IMG/VR virus record: IMGVR_UViG_3300029319_000316
Span: 1-30,119 of that record
Reading direction: 5' to 3' (one strand)
DNA length: 30,119 nt
From: a virus
Shown in pieces: positions 15,646 to 22,921 of this stretch (position 1 is the first letter of the stretch; every line of letters begins with the position of its first letter). The position numbers and the translations under genes were made by a program. Under the pieces are notes generated by a model. It had not been told where the DNA came from. It saw only the letters and a list, made by a program, of their open reading frames with translations, and did not search any database.

Positions 15646-17763
15646 TTAGAAGACAACCCAAGTGTTGTTTGCAGCATAAACGAGACTAACAGCGGCGTAT
15701 GGTGATTCAAGAACAATTGAGGTAGAACCGTCAACTGTTTGAGAACCGGCACGGGCGATAGTGATCGTAAGAGAAGCACTGGTATTGCCTGGAGCCTTGA
15801 CATGAACAACATCACCAACAGCAGGAGATGTTGGAAGCGTCCAGATGCGAGCAGCAGAAAGGCTAGCGGTACCAACGTTGTAACCCTGAGCCAAGGTCGC
15901 AGCAGCATCACCGATGGTAGCAACAGTTGCCTGAACCACACCGACAAGGTCGCCGTAGAACTTAGCAGCCTGAATATCAACCATTCCAGCAGAGCCAGAA
16001 GCAACCCAGATATCACCAGAGGAAGCAGCATCACCTTCACCATTTTGCTTGTACATCCAGTTAATGGATGCACCATCAACAAAGAGTCCAGCGCCAGCGG
16101 CTGCGCCAGCATTAGCGGAACCAGAAGCGATCTTGATGAGTTTGTCCTCAACATCAAGATTGGTGGTGCTGATTGTAGTGGTAGTACCATTAACAGTCAA
16201 GTCACCAGAAATCGTAACGTTACTGGAGAACGTGCGAGCACCAGCGATGGTGTTCTTAAGTTCAAGTTGACCACCGGAGAACTGAAGAGCGTTGGTAGAA
16301 GCAAGGTCAACAGCGAGAGCATGGCTGCTCAAAGCAAGACCGTCACCAGCAACAGTAGACTTCAACTGAATCTCATCGGAAGCAATCTGAAGAGAAGTGC
16401 TGTTGACTTGAACCGCAAGCACACCGCTAGAAGCAGCGAGAGCGGAACCAGCAGCAGCAGTCATAAGGTCGGCGATGCTTTCCTTGCGAGAGCCATTGGT
16501 GTCATCAGCGTCAATGATAGCAATGCTATCAGCAGCAACATCAACCGCAGCAGCGGCGAGGCCATTCAAATCAGCGGTAAGACCGAGAGGTGAATTGCTA
16601 AGACCAGCGTTGGAAGCGATCTGGACAGAAAGTTCCTTAATGTGAGCCTCAGGGCCTGAGTAGGTAAGACCGTTACCAGCGATAGAGCCAGAAAGACCAA
16701 CCTTATCGGAATCAAGGTGAATAGCACCAGAAACCTGAACAGCGAGAACCTGAGAAGCAAGTGCGAGACCGTTACCAGCAACTGCGGACTTCAAACGAAG
16801 ACCAGTGCTGTCCTCAAGAGCGGAAGTTCCAGCCAACTGAACAGCGGAACCAGCAACCTTGTCACCAGTGGTGATTTGGTTAAGTTTGCCATCAGCGATA
16901 GAACCAGCAAGCATGGCATTAGTAACACCAGCAGCCTTGATGCGAAGAGCATCAGAGTCTAACTCGATAGAACTATCGTCAACGCCAACGGCAAGAACAC
17001 CGCTAGAAGCAGCAAGACCGTTACCGGCGACAGCAGTCATAAGGTCAGCAATGCTTTCCTTACGAGTCATGCCGTTACCAGCATCGACGAAACCAAAGAA
17101 GTCAGCAGCAACATCAACAGCAACATCAGACAAGTCATTCATGTCTAAGACAAGTTGACCACTGGCAGCACCAAGACCACCGTTGGTGTATCCAGCAAAA
17201 CCGGACACAAGGTCAGCAATGCTTTCTTTCTTAGTGCCATTACTGTCATCAGCATCAATGATAGCAATGCTATCAGCAGCAACATCAACAGTAGCAGCCG
17301 TGAACTCGTTCATGTCAACAGCCATGGAAATGGTCGCGCCAAGGGCAACATTACCACCACCAGAGAGACCGTCACCAGCAGTCACAGTCACAGAGTTGTT
17401 GCTCAACTTAGAGTTGGCAATTGAACCAGCGAGCATAGCGTTGGTAACACCAGCAGCCTTGATGCGAAGAGCATCAGAGTTCAACTCGATAGAACTATCA
17501 TCAACACCAACAGCAAGAACACCACTGGAAGCGGCAAGACCGTTACCAGCAACAGCAGTCATGATGTCTGCCATCGTGTCGCGCTTCATTGTACCATCAG
17601 CATCACGGAAGTAAAGCGAATCAGACGCCACATCCAAAGCAGTATCACCAGCACCAGTCATGGTGATATCACCAGTGAGAGTAGTACCTTCAGCACTAAT
17701 ATCACCTTCCTGAACCACGGAGCCACTCAATCGAGCATCTCCTAATTGAAATTTATAAGCCAT
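15646..17763 (-). CDS. Large repeat-built fibre protein, 705 aa
   Basis: The protein is built from recurring units. The block VDVAADSIAIIDADDSNG + KKESIADL appears in four related copies; VAGNGLAASSGVLAV appears several times; and SSIELNSDALRIKAAGVTNA + MLAGSIA appears twice almost unchanged. At about residues 520-545 it has the widespread fibre motif GDLTVNGTTTTISTTNLDVE. The last ~75 residues (IWTLPTSPAVGDVVHVKAPG ... TVDGSTSI ... NNTWVVF) are the shared C-terminal domain. Composition is rich in A, S, G, V and D with almost no aromatics before the C-terminus, as in fibrous trimers. It is probably a virion fibre; attachment point unknown. ATG 17761-17763 follows GGAGGG. Confidence 0.8.
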   Translation of the reverse strand: MAYKFQLGDARLSGSVVQEGDISAEGTTLTGDITMTGAGDTALDVASDSLYFRDADGTMKRDTMADIMTAVAGNGLAASSGVLAVGVDDSSIELNSDALRIKAAGVTNAMLAGSIANSKLSNNSVTVTAGDGLSGGGNVALGATISMAVDMNEFTAATVDVAADSIAIIDADDSNGTKKESIADLVSGFAGYTNGGLGAASGQLVLDMNDLSDVAVDVAADFFGFVDAGNGMTRKESIADLMTAVAGNGLAASSGVLAVGVDDSSIELDSDALRIKAAGVTNAMLAGSIADGKLNQITTGDKVAGSAVQLAGTSALEDSTGLRLKSAVAGNGLALASQVLAVQVSGAIHLDSDKVGLSGSIAGNGLTYSGPEAHIKELSVQIASNAGLSNSPLGLTADLNGLAAAAVDVAADSIAIIDADDTNGSRKESIADLMTAAAGSALAASSGVLAVQVNSTSLQIASDEIQLKSTVAGDGLALSSHALAVDLASTNALQFSGGQLELKNTIAGARTFSSNVTISGDLTVNGTTTTISTTNLDVEDKLIKIASGSANAGAAAGAGLFVDGASINWMYKQNGEGDAASSGDIWVASGSAGMVDIQAAKFYGDLVGVVQATVATIGDAAATLAQGYNVGTASLSAARIWTLPTSPAVGDVVHVKAPGNTSASLTITIARAGSQTVDGSTSIVLESPYAAVSLVYAANNTWVVF
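16901..17040. repeat. 140-bp direct repeat, copy A (within the 705-aa fibre gene)
   Basis: This stretch matches 17423-17562 over the same 140-base length with only scattered, mostly third-position differences. Both encode an LAGSIA...AAGVTNAMLAG-type unit followed by VAGNGLAASSG. Confidence 0.85.
17423..17562. repeat. 140-bp direct repeat, copy B (within the 705-aa fibre gene)
   Basis: Partner of 16901-17040, same orientation. Recombination between the copies would remove 522 bases (174 codons) in frame, so fibre length could vary without breaking the gene. Confidence 0.85.
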
Positions 17764-17779
17764 TTAAAAACCCTCCATA

Positions 17780-17803
17780 GGCAACTCGGGCTATACGAGT
17801 GCC
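17780..17803 (-). other. Leader hairpin of the 705-aa fibre gene
   Basis: GGCA-CTCG pairs with CGAG-T-TGCC (8 bp with one bulged T, 7-base loop) on the coding strand. It lies 7 bases after the octamer at 17811-17818 and just before GGAGGG, so it would be at the very 5' end of the mRNA if that octamer is the promoter. No T run follows, so it is not a terminator. Confidence 0.5.
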
Positions 17804-17810
17804 TTCACCA

Positions 17811-17818
17811 ATAAGTAG
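17811..17818 (-). promoter_or_regulatory. Candidate late-promoter octamer CTACTTAT before the 705-aa fibre gene
   Basis: CTACTTAT on the coding strand, 47 bases before the ATG and 24 bases after the stop of the upstream fibre gene. Confidence 0.45.
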
Positions 17819-17842
17819 AGGAAGATCCCAGTCAAAGGAAGA

Positions 17843-18589
17843 CTAATAAATGAAAAACTTTGAGGCACCGTCGCAATATATTGAAATTGCTGAAAAAGGC
17901 GACAGCAACGATGTTTCCGCAGCACCGTCGATGGTGTCGGATCCGCTGGTTTTGACCACGATCCGATAACTATTTGCTGCCCCTCCTTCATCCTTTATAA
18001 CGAACGTTTGGCCATCATTTAGATTATTGGCTAGAGGCAGCCTGACATCGATAATAGCGCTTGGAGTGCTGGTGTTTACCCCAATGTAGTAATCCGCTAT
18101 TGAAGCCGTTGTATGCGAAGTTACTGATCTTCGATTTAGTTTCAAACCTCCATTTAGACTTAAAACTGATGAATTATATTGCACCACAGAGGAGCCGGTC
18201 AAAAGCCCCTGACTATTCCGAAACTGAATCGAGTTGTTTGGTCCCAATGCCGGTATATTTGCAAGGCGACTAGCATCACCTTCATAATAGGAAGATGAAA
18301 TGCCCAAACTAGCACTAATTTCCCCAATAATTTCCAATACGCCGGATGAAGCACCGGCATCAAAAAGCATGTATGGTTCTGCTGTCAGGTTATTCCCACT
18401 ACTTCCAACAGCAGTTAAGACGCGATTATTGGCCGCATTTGAAACACGCGGTATATTCTTAATTCCAGCGCCATTACCGAAAAAAGAACCCGATACAATC
18501 CAATCAATACGCTCATGCCCATTGATTGGGGGCATGGGCCTGATTCCCCTAGTATCGACAACGGAGCCACTAATAGCATTGTAAGCCAT
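17843..18589 (-). CDS. Fibre-like virion protein with shared C-terminal domain
   Basis: A 248-aa protein (MAYNAISGSVVDTRGIRPMP...). Residues ~30-130 are beta-rich with SGSFFGNGAGIKNIP, a pattern seen in fibre repeats (GNGAGI...I). The C-terminal ~75 residues (DYYIGVNTSTPSAIIDVRLP ... FVIKDEGG ... SDTIDGAAET ... SIYCDGASKFFIY) match the C-terminal domain of its neighbours, including the I-K-D-E turn and the closing aromatic. ATG 18587-18589 has AGGAGG 8 bases upstream, and the gene lies 13 bases after the preceding fibre gene with no octamer between, so they are probably one transcript. Confidence 0.7.
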   Translation of the reverse strand: MAYNAISGSVVDTRGIRPMPPINGHERIDWIVSGSFFGNGAGIKNIPRVSNAANNRVLTAVGSSGNNLTAEPYMLFDAGASSGVLEIIGEISASLGISSSYYEGDASRLANIPALGPNNSIQFRNSQGLLTGSSVVQYNSSVLSLNGGLKLNRRSVTSHTTASIADYYIGVNTSTPSAIIDVRLPLANNLNDGQTFVIKDEGGAANSYRIVVKTSGSDTIDGAAETSLLSPFSAISIYCDGASKFFIY

Positions 18590-18602
18590 TCACAGTGCCT
18601 CC

Positions 18603-19268
18603 TTAAAAAACAAACCACCCATCGTGTCCGTTTGAATATAGATTGATCGCTGTCATTGCAGAGCCAGTCATTCTGTAATTGGCCTGCGCATCAATTGTCT
18701 GACCATCGGAGGCTGTTACCTGAATTCCACCTGTTCTACCGGAAATCTCATCTTTGATAATCATTAGCGCGCCAGAACCAGCGGCCTTAGCAGAGTGCAG
18801 CCTGACTAAAGGCTCTGGTGCGTTCGAAGCCGAAATTCCAAGAATTACAATTGATGTAGAACTAGTAAAAATAACAGAAGTGGAAGAAGTGTAGCCCATC
18901 GCCAAGCCTAAAGTTTTGACCTGCTCTAAGGCATTACTAGCACTGAAAATAGTTAAGCCACTTTCCTTTGTGACAGTTAGACTGCCAGTAAATGCATGTG
19001 TATCTAAATCAGTATCACCAAAGTTGGTATTTCCACTTTGATCAATCTCAACTCTGGTCGTTGTTATAACATCATAATTATTGGCGTTGATTGTGCCACT
19101 AACAAACAAAGTTCCTGTAAGATACAAAGAATCAGATCCGGTCAAAAACGTCAGTTTCTGACTTCCGCTGATACTCTGCGTTCCGGTTTTAAACTGGATA
19201 CTGCCAATAGGTCCACCTGAACTACTGACCGCACCACCACCTACATATGCCCATCCAAATTCACCCAT
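18603..19268 (-). CDS. Fibre-like virion protein with shared C-terminal domain
   Basis: A 221-aa protein opening MGEFGWAYVGGGAVSSSGG. It is rich in S, T and G with short beta repeats: SGSQKLTFLTGSDSLYLTGT then LFVSGTINANNYD, a common fibre motif. The last ~75 residues (PLVRLHSAKAAGSGALMIIKDEI ... TIDAQANYRM ... NLYSNGHDGWFVF) define the shared C-terminal domain most clearly. It is the first of four fibre-like genes and lies only 6 bases after the bS21 stop, so it is probably cotranscribed with the protease and bS21. ATG 19266-19268 follows AGAGG. Confidence 0.7.
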   Translation of the reverse strand: MGEFGWAYVGGGAVSSSGGPIGSIQFKTGTQSISGSQKLTFLTGSDSLYLTGTLFVSGTINANNYDVITTTRVEIDQSGNTNFGDTDLDTHAFTGSLTVTKESGLTIFSASNALEQVKTLGLAMGYTSSTSVIFTSSTSIVILGISASNAPEPLVRLHSAKAAGSGALMIIKDEISGRTGGIQVTASDGQTIDAQANYRMTGSAMTAINLYSNGHDGWFVF

Positions 19269-19274
19269 GGTACT

Positions 19275-19493
19275 CTAATTAGACCTCTTTCTCATTTGTT
19301 TTAATCTTCTAGCCTCAGATCTTTTACGTTGTAGCCTCTTTTTTTCTGACGGCTTCATATAAAATCTGCGTTCTCTGACTTCTTCAATGATTTTCAATTT
19401 TTTAATCTTTTTATTGAACTTCCTCAAAGTCTTATCAATATGATCGTTTCTTCTCGGTTTCACAGAAACGTTTGCCTTTGTTCTCGACGACAT
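19275..19493 (-). CDS. rpsU: Phage-encoded ribosomal protein bS21
   Basis: A 72-aa very basic protein. The core VKPRRNDHIDKTLRKFNKKI ... IIEEVRERRFYMKPSEKKR aligns by eye with bacterial bS21 (E. coli: D-x-A-L-R-R-F-K-R ... EVRRREFYEKP). bS21 (about 70 aa in bacteria) sits on the small subunit near the anti-Shine-Dalgarno region and aids initiation. Phage copies are known from aquatic phages and are thought to replace host bS21 in ribosomes. Here the gene is locked into the head operon: its ATG overlaps the stop of the upstream gene (TAATG) with AGGA in that gene's last codons, and a fibre gene follows at once. No truncation is seen. Confidence 0.9.
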   Translation of the reverse strand: MSSRTKANVSVKPRRNDHIDKTLRKFNKKIKKLKIIEEVRERRFYMKPSEKKRLQRKRSEARRLKQMRKRSN

Positions 19494-19924
19494 TAGAACA
19501 ATCCTTTGTAATTTAATCCACCAATTAAAGATGAGATGTCAACACCCGGATCACCCGGATCAATGCCCGATAATGGACTGGCGGTGGCACCGCCTTGCGA
19601 TTGCTGCGGTGCCTTGCGCATTGGCTTGGTCCCCTCAAATAAATTAACACCATTGTAAGCGTCCTTATTAATGGCTCCCAGCATTCTCTTTCTGGCTTCT
19701 GCTAATTTATTCTTACGCTCTTTAAGTCTCAGTTCATCCTGCTGGGGTTGCTGTTTGACTGTCCTGGGTAATCTCTTCTCTTCTCTTTCAACGAGAGGAG
19801 CAGCACCCATTCCTTGAACAACTTCAGAAATAATATTAGAAAGGATGCCCTCTTCGAAGATAACTTCCTTGATGCACTCCTTAATTAACGGTTTTAATAC
19901 TGTTTTCAACTCACTCTTTTTCAT
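19493..19924 (-). CDS. Small protein with leader-type N-terminus, possible prohead core protein
   Basis: A 143-aa protein opening MKKSELKTVLKPLIKECIKE, a basic amphipathic helix related to the LKQIIKE leaders at the right end of the window, with I-K-E sites that fit the gp21-type cut rule. The middle is charged (ELRLKERKNKLAEARKRMLG) and the C-terminus is Gly/Pro/Ser-rich (GIDPGDPGVDISSLIGG). It is coupled to the protease before it (TAATG overlap) and bS21 after it. The position next to the protease is that of small core proteins in T4-like phages (gp67/gp68), so an internal head role is reasonable. Function otherwise unknown. Confidence 0.75.
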   Translation of the reverse strand: MKKSELKTVLKPLIKECIKEVIFEEGILSNIISEVVQGMGAAPLVEREEKRLPRTVKQQPQQDELRLKERKNKLAEARKRMLGAINKDAYNGVNLFEGTKPMRKAPQQSQGGATASPLSGIDPGDPGVDISSLIGGLNYKGLF

Positions 19925-20538
19925 TAATCACCTAAAATACTTTTAATTAAATTATCAACTTTATCATCGGATCGAACAGATTCACGAATTCCGATATTCA
20001 TGTTCTTACTCTGGCCTTGTGGGTATACAAAGGCATTCGGTGTTGATGGTTCTGAGACAATATCAAAACAAATCAATTGGAAATCCTCTTGTACCACCGT
20101 ACCCTGCATCGTTTCCTGAACAGAGCCAAGACCTCTAGAGGAAATGCCAAGTTTGACACCGGCGTTCAATAAATCTTTCAAAATGCGCCCTGACGGAGTG
20201 TCGAGTACCTTGATTTTTCCCATGACATCGTTACCTTCGAACCAAATATCAACCATCATGTGGGACACGTTCTTAAGGTTAACAACGCTGTCATCGGGAT
20301 GATCGAGTTCGCCACAAGCACGATTATCATCGATAACCTTCTTGTAGTTGTCAACTTCTCGATTCAACACCTTCTTCGGATACATTCTGCCGTTTCCATT
20401 TTTAGTATCAGCAGCCTGTATGCGTCCGGTAAGATAAACGGCTCCATTGGTCATCTCTTTCTTTTCCGTTTCGGACAAGAGATCACGACAATAGCCGTCA
20501 GGACATAGAGCAAAATATTCTTGTAATAATTTTTTCAT
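19924..20538 (-). CDS. 21: Prohead core protease (T4 gp21-like)
   Basis: A 204-aa protein, close to T4 gp21 (212 aa). The catalytic blocks are plain: GELDHP around His80 (T4: GELNHP), GISSRGLGS around Ser133/134 (T4: GVSSRGLGS), and the FDIVSEPSTPNAFV segment at about 158-171 (T4: DAVWGPSAPDAWV). Also conserved are NGNGRMYPKKVL and DIWFEGNDVMGKIKV. It is the serine protease, of herpesvirus-assemblin type, that digests the scaffold and trims capsid and internal proteins after (L/I)-x-E. The N-terminal ~30 residues include LLSE and may be self-cut. ATG 20536-20538 has AGGA 7 bases upstream; a terminator-like hairpin lies just before. Confidence 0.93.
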   Translation of the reverse strand: MKKLLQEYFALCPDGYCRDLLSETEKKEMTNGAVYLTGRIQAADTKNGNGRMYPKKVLNREVDNYKKVIDDNRACGELDHPDDSVVNLKNVSHMMVDIWFEGNDVMGKIKVLDTPSGRILKDLLNAGVKLGISSRGLGSVQETMQGTVVQEDFQLICFDIVSEPSTPNAFVYPQGQSKNMNIGIRESVRSDDKVDNLIKSILGD

Positions 20539-20548
20539 TTGAAATCCT

Positions 20549-20568
20549 AAAAAGCGGGCGTTACCCGC
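20549..20568 (-). terminator. Terminator-like hairpin before the protease gene
   Basis: On the coding strand GCGGG-TAACG-CCCGC forms a 5-bp GC stem followed by TTTTT, 11 bases before the protease ATG. The rest of the 100-base gap (20539-20638) shows no octamer, so this hairpin may attenuate or process read-through. Confidence 0.6.
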
Positions 20569-20638
20569 ATGCGTATCTTCCCTTTACAGCAGAGTCTTAC
20601 TGGTTGAAGTCTCCATTTGGTTGTCCAAAAATTACGCA

Positions 20639-20953
20639 TTATTCCTCCGTGTGAATGTTGATTCCATAATCACCAAAAAGCATGCTCAGGACGTAAGAAG
20701 TACCAGAAGAGATACAGCCACAAATAAGAGCATTTATTGGGTGATAATCAAAAGTAAATAGTTCTGTCCAACCATTAATGCTGAACAGGAACAATCCGAC
20801 CCAAAAGCCGAGACACATTGGGCAGTGAAAGACTTCGGCCAGACCTCTAAATCTATACTTTTCTGGTCTCACTCCATCGAAGATCTTTCCGTAGACAAGT
20901 ATTTGGGTGAGACCGAAGGCGCAGAGCACAAAGTAGATAAGATCAACCATCAT
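20639..20953 (-). CDS. DUF1360-like small membrane protein
   Basis: A 104-aa protein with three hydrophobic segments (about residues 3-21, 46-60 and 74-93) and the motif FHCPMCLGFWVGL, the C-x-x-C-x-G-F-W-x-G signature of DUF1360-type membrane proteins found in phages and Bacillus. Function of the family is not established. The start ATG overlaps the preceding stop (ATGA), so it is coupled to the leader-bearing 208-aa gene. A membrane protein amid head-assembly genes is odd; it might anchor prohead assembly at the membrane or act in lysis control, both inference. Confidence 0.75.
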   Translation of the reverse strand: MMVDLIYFVLCAFGLTQILVYGKIFDGVRPEKYRFRGLAEVFHCPMCLGFWVGLFLFSINGWTELFTFDYHPINALICGCISSGTSYVLSMLFGDYGINIHTEE

Positions 20954-21576
20954 CTCTCCGTCTTAATGGATGTAAAACTAGAATCTGCATATGATGAGTT
21001 AGTATTCATCCAATCAACCAAGTGGTCCGTCAAATCAGGGATCTTTGTCTCGGGCGGATTGTTTGCAAAGAATTTCTTTATTTGATCAACAATATCGCTT
21101 TCCTGAAAGTATTCTCTTTGGAATTTGTCGTCAATCATATCTAGAGTCTCAGGATCGACGCAGAATGCAGTCAAAAATTGCCTTGCGGCAGGGGCTTCTG
21201 CGTATTTTTCCTCATTTCTATTTGCGTTCACGAAGATCTTTCCGAACACTTCGCCCGTTTCGGCAGCCAAGTCTTTATACCCAACAGCAGCGCCGGCTGC
21301 TGCGGCTGCGCCGCCTGTTGCCAAGGTAGTTGCTGCTGTAAATCCTAATTTTGCCATTGCTTTTGCAACGGGCATAGCCTTGCGGACATTCTTTTTCCAT
21401 TGTGGCTCTTTCGCTAATTTCTCAATCTTTTCTCTTCTCTTTTCTTCATCATCAATTACCGTCGCAATATCGGTTGCAACTATCATATCGCCAATTGTGA
21501 ATGGAGTATTGCAAGCCTCAAATTGCTCGCTAACAAAGCCTTTCCAGTTTTCCATTATTAGTTTCATATCTGACAT
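20950..21576 (-). CDS. Internal head protein candidate with T4-type capsid-targeting leader
   Basis: A 208-aa protein. The N-terminus MSDMKLIMENWKGFVSEQ nearly repeats that of the metallopeptidase-like protein at 28.9 kb (MKLILENWRGFVNEAEL) and resembles the T4 internal-protein leader MKTYxEFIxE, which targets proteins into the prohead and is cut after Glu by gp21. Downstream are a basic helix (KNVRKAMPVAKAMAKLGF), a Gly/Ala hydrophobic stretch (ATTLATGGAAAAAGAAVG, about residues 81-98) that could insert in a membrane, and a charged C-terminus. It may be packaged and ejected with the DNA. Start at ATG 21574-21576 has GGAA upstream; the ATG three codons later lacks a site. Confidence 0.75.
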   Translation of the reverse strand: MSDMKLIMENWKGFVSEQFEACNTPFTIGDMIVATDIATVIDDEEKRREKIEKLAKEPQWKKNVRKAMPVAKAMAKLGFTAATTLATGGAAAAAGAAVGYKDLAAETGEVFGKIFVNANRNEEKYAEAPAARQFLTAFCVDPETLDMIDDKFQREYFQESDIVDQIKKFFANNPPETKIPDLTDHLVDWMNTNSSYADSSFTSIKTER

Positions 21577-21587
21577 AGTAAAGTTTC

Positions 21588-22127
21588 CTACTCGTAATAG
21601 TAACTATACGGAGAATACATCTTAGCGGGATACTTTGACATACTTCCTTTGGCACTGGCTTGCGGAACTTCGCCCAGTTCAGTTGAGTGCTCTTTATCCG
21701 GCTCCAGCATATCCTCATGTTCAAGGTCTGCAAAATCGGACACAAAATCATATTTTTGCCTGTCTTCATCAATCCATTCTGATATATTCATAAGAATTGT
21801 AGGCACCAAATCATCTGACTTAATTTTTGGCTTTAAAATCGGAGCCTCGAAGGAGGCATATACATTGGCACCAACGACACTTCCAGCATCGATTATGCCT
21901 CTCTTTTGCATGTGTTTATAGAGACTATCATGGGATCCATAACCACAATTATCAATCCTCTCTTTAGTAAAAGAAGTTATCTTATTCTTCTCCGGTGAAT
22001 ATACAATGTCGATCTGTGGATGGCTAGTAATGATATAATCTCCGGCTAATGTTTGCCGCACTTGCAAATTAAATTGAATATCGGTTTTAGCCTCTTCTGG
22101 TTCGCCTATGGTTACTTTAATTGCCAC
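21588..22127 (-). CDS. Unknown protein of the portal-protease interval
   Basis: A 179-aa protein opening MAIKVTIGEPEEAKTDIQFN. The N-terminal half is beta-like (LQVRQTLAGDYIITSHPQID IVYSPEK split over residues 21-50), the C-terminal half acidic (about 130-160) and the tail Tyr/Pro-rich (KMYSPYSYYYE). No known domain. Its ATG meets the stop of the upstream gene at 22127, so the two are probably coupled. By position it may be a minor virion or core protein. Confidence 0.75.
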   Translation of the reverse strand: MAIKVTIGEPEEAKTDIQFNLQVRQTLAGDYIITSHPQIDIVYSPEKNKITSFTKERIDNCGYGSHDSLYKHMQKRGIIDAGSVVGANVYASFEAPILKPKIKSDDLVPTILMNISEWIDEDRQKYDFVSDFADLEHEDMLEPDKEHSTELGEVPQASAKGSMSKYPAKMYSPYSYYYE

Positions 22128-22921
22128 TATTCAAGTTCCTTAATTAATTGCTGACCCTTCAGGATCATCTGCAAATCAGAGTCAGAAAATTGCTTGGTTT
22201 TCAAAACACTAAACTTACTCAATACACCTTTAAGTTCTGGATTTGAGTCTAACTTTTCTGACAAAATTGTCTTAATTCTGCCCACTTCTTCATTCAAGAA
22301 ATACCGAAACTCGACGCCGTTATCATTAAATGACGTGATATATTTCGTAAGTAGAGTCTTTTGTTCGTCCAAGAGTTCATTATCATATTTTTCATTAAAC
22401 TTCTTAACATATGTCTTATAGGTCAAGGCATCCAAATGTTGAAACCTTTCTTCTTGTTTTGCCTCGGATGGAGAGATAAGAGAAGTGACAAGTTTTCTTT
22501 CCAAAATGACCCGAGTCTTGGCATCCGTTTTTTTATTAAAAACGTGCGAGATATTGGCGTAAGTTTTATAATTTGGAGTAAAAACAGAAAAGAAATCTTT
22601 TCCAAGTTCCATATTAATTTTCTTAATCATAGAACTTTGAGTGCTGAAAATTTCTTCTAAGTTCAGTTCATTATAGTCTTTTCTGGATTCGTAAATAAAT
22701 CTTTCAGCCAATGGGATGTCTAGACCGCGAGTTTCCATAATAGAATTGTAAAGATCGACTTCTTTTCGTAAAATTGATCCATCATGAAAATACTCTCTCA
22801 AGATAGCGATGGTCTTTGCTTTACGATCATTATCTTTTTTGACAATACTCTCAGTAAGACATCGAGTAAGTGCCTCATAAACAAAGGCAGAATTACGCTT
22901 CTTATTGTGCTTTAGTTTCAT
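22127..22921 (-). CDS. Helical protein after the portal, possible prohead core protein
   Basis: A 264-aa, highly charged helical protein opening MKLKHNKKRNSAFVYEALTR. I choose ATG 22919-22921, which overlaps the portal end by 20 bases and has GGAG about 10 bases before; a longer reading frame would run far into the portal gene in another frame without a ribosome site. It contains many K/E-rich helices and ends GQQLIKELE. Genes at this place between gp20 and gp21 in T4-like phages encode prohead core proteins, so that role is likely but not shown by any motif. Confidence 0.75.
   Translation of the reverse strand: MKLKHNKKRNSAFVYEALTRCLTESIVKKDNDRKAKTIAILREYFHDGSILRKEVDLYNSIMETRGLDIPLAERFIYESRKDYNELNLEEIFSTQSSMIKKINMELGKDFFSVFTPNYKTYANISHVFNKKTDAKTRVILERKLVTSLISPSEAKQEERFQHLDALTYKTYVKKFNEKYDNELLDEQKTLLTKYITSFNDNGVEFRYFLNEEVGRIKTILSEKLDSNPELKGVLSKFSVLKTKQFSDSDLQMILKGQQLIKELE

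Noticed and set aside
16424-17575. Regular repeats considered as a CRISPR array
   Set aside because: The units are long, diverged, in frame and translated as fibre repeats; there are no uniform short repeats with unique spacers.
15739-17614. Several plus-strand open frames (284, 99, 143 codons) opposite the repeat-rich fibre gene
   Set aside because: They are Ser/Thr/Ala-rich mirror frames of the repeats and lack ribosome sites.
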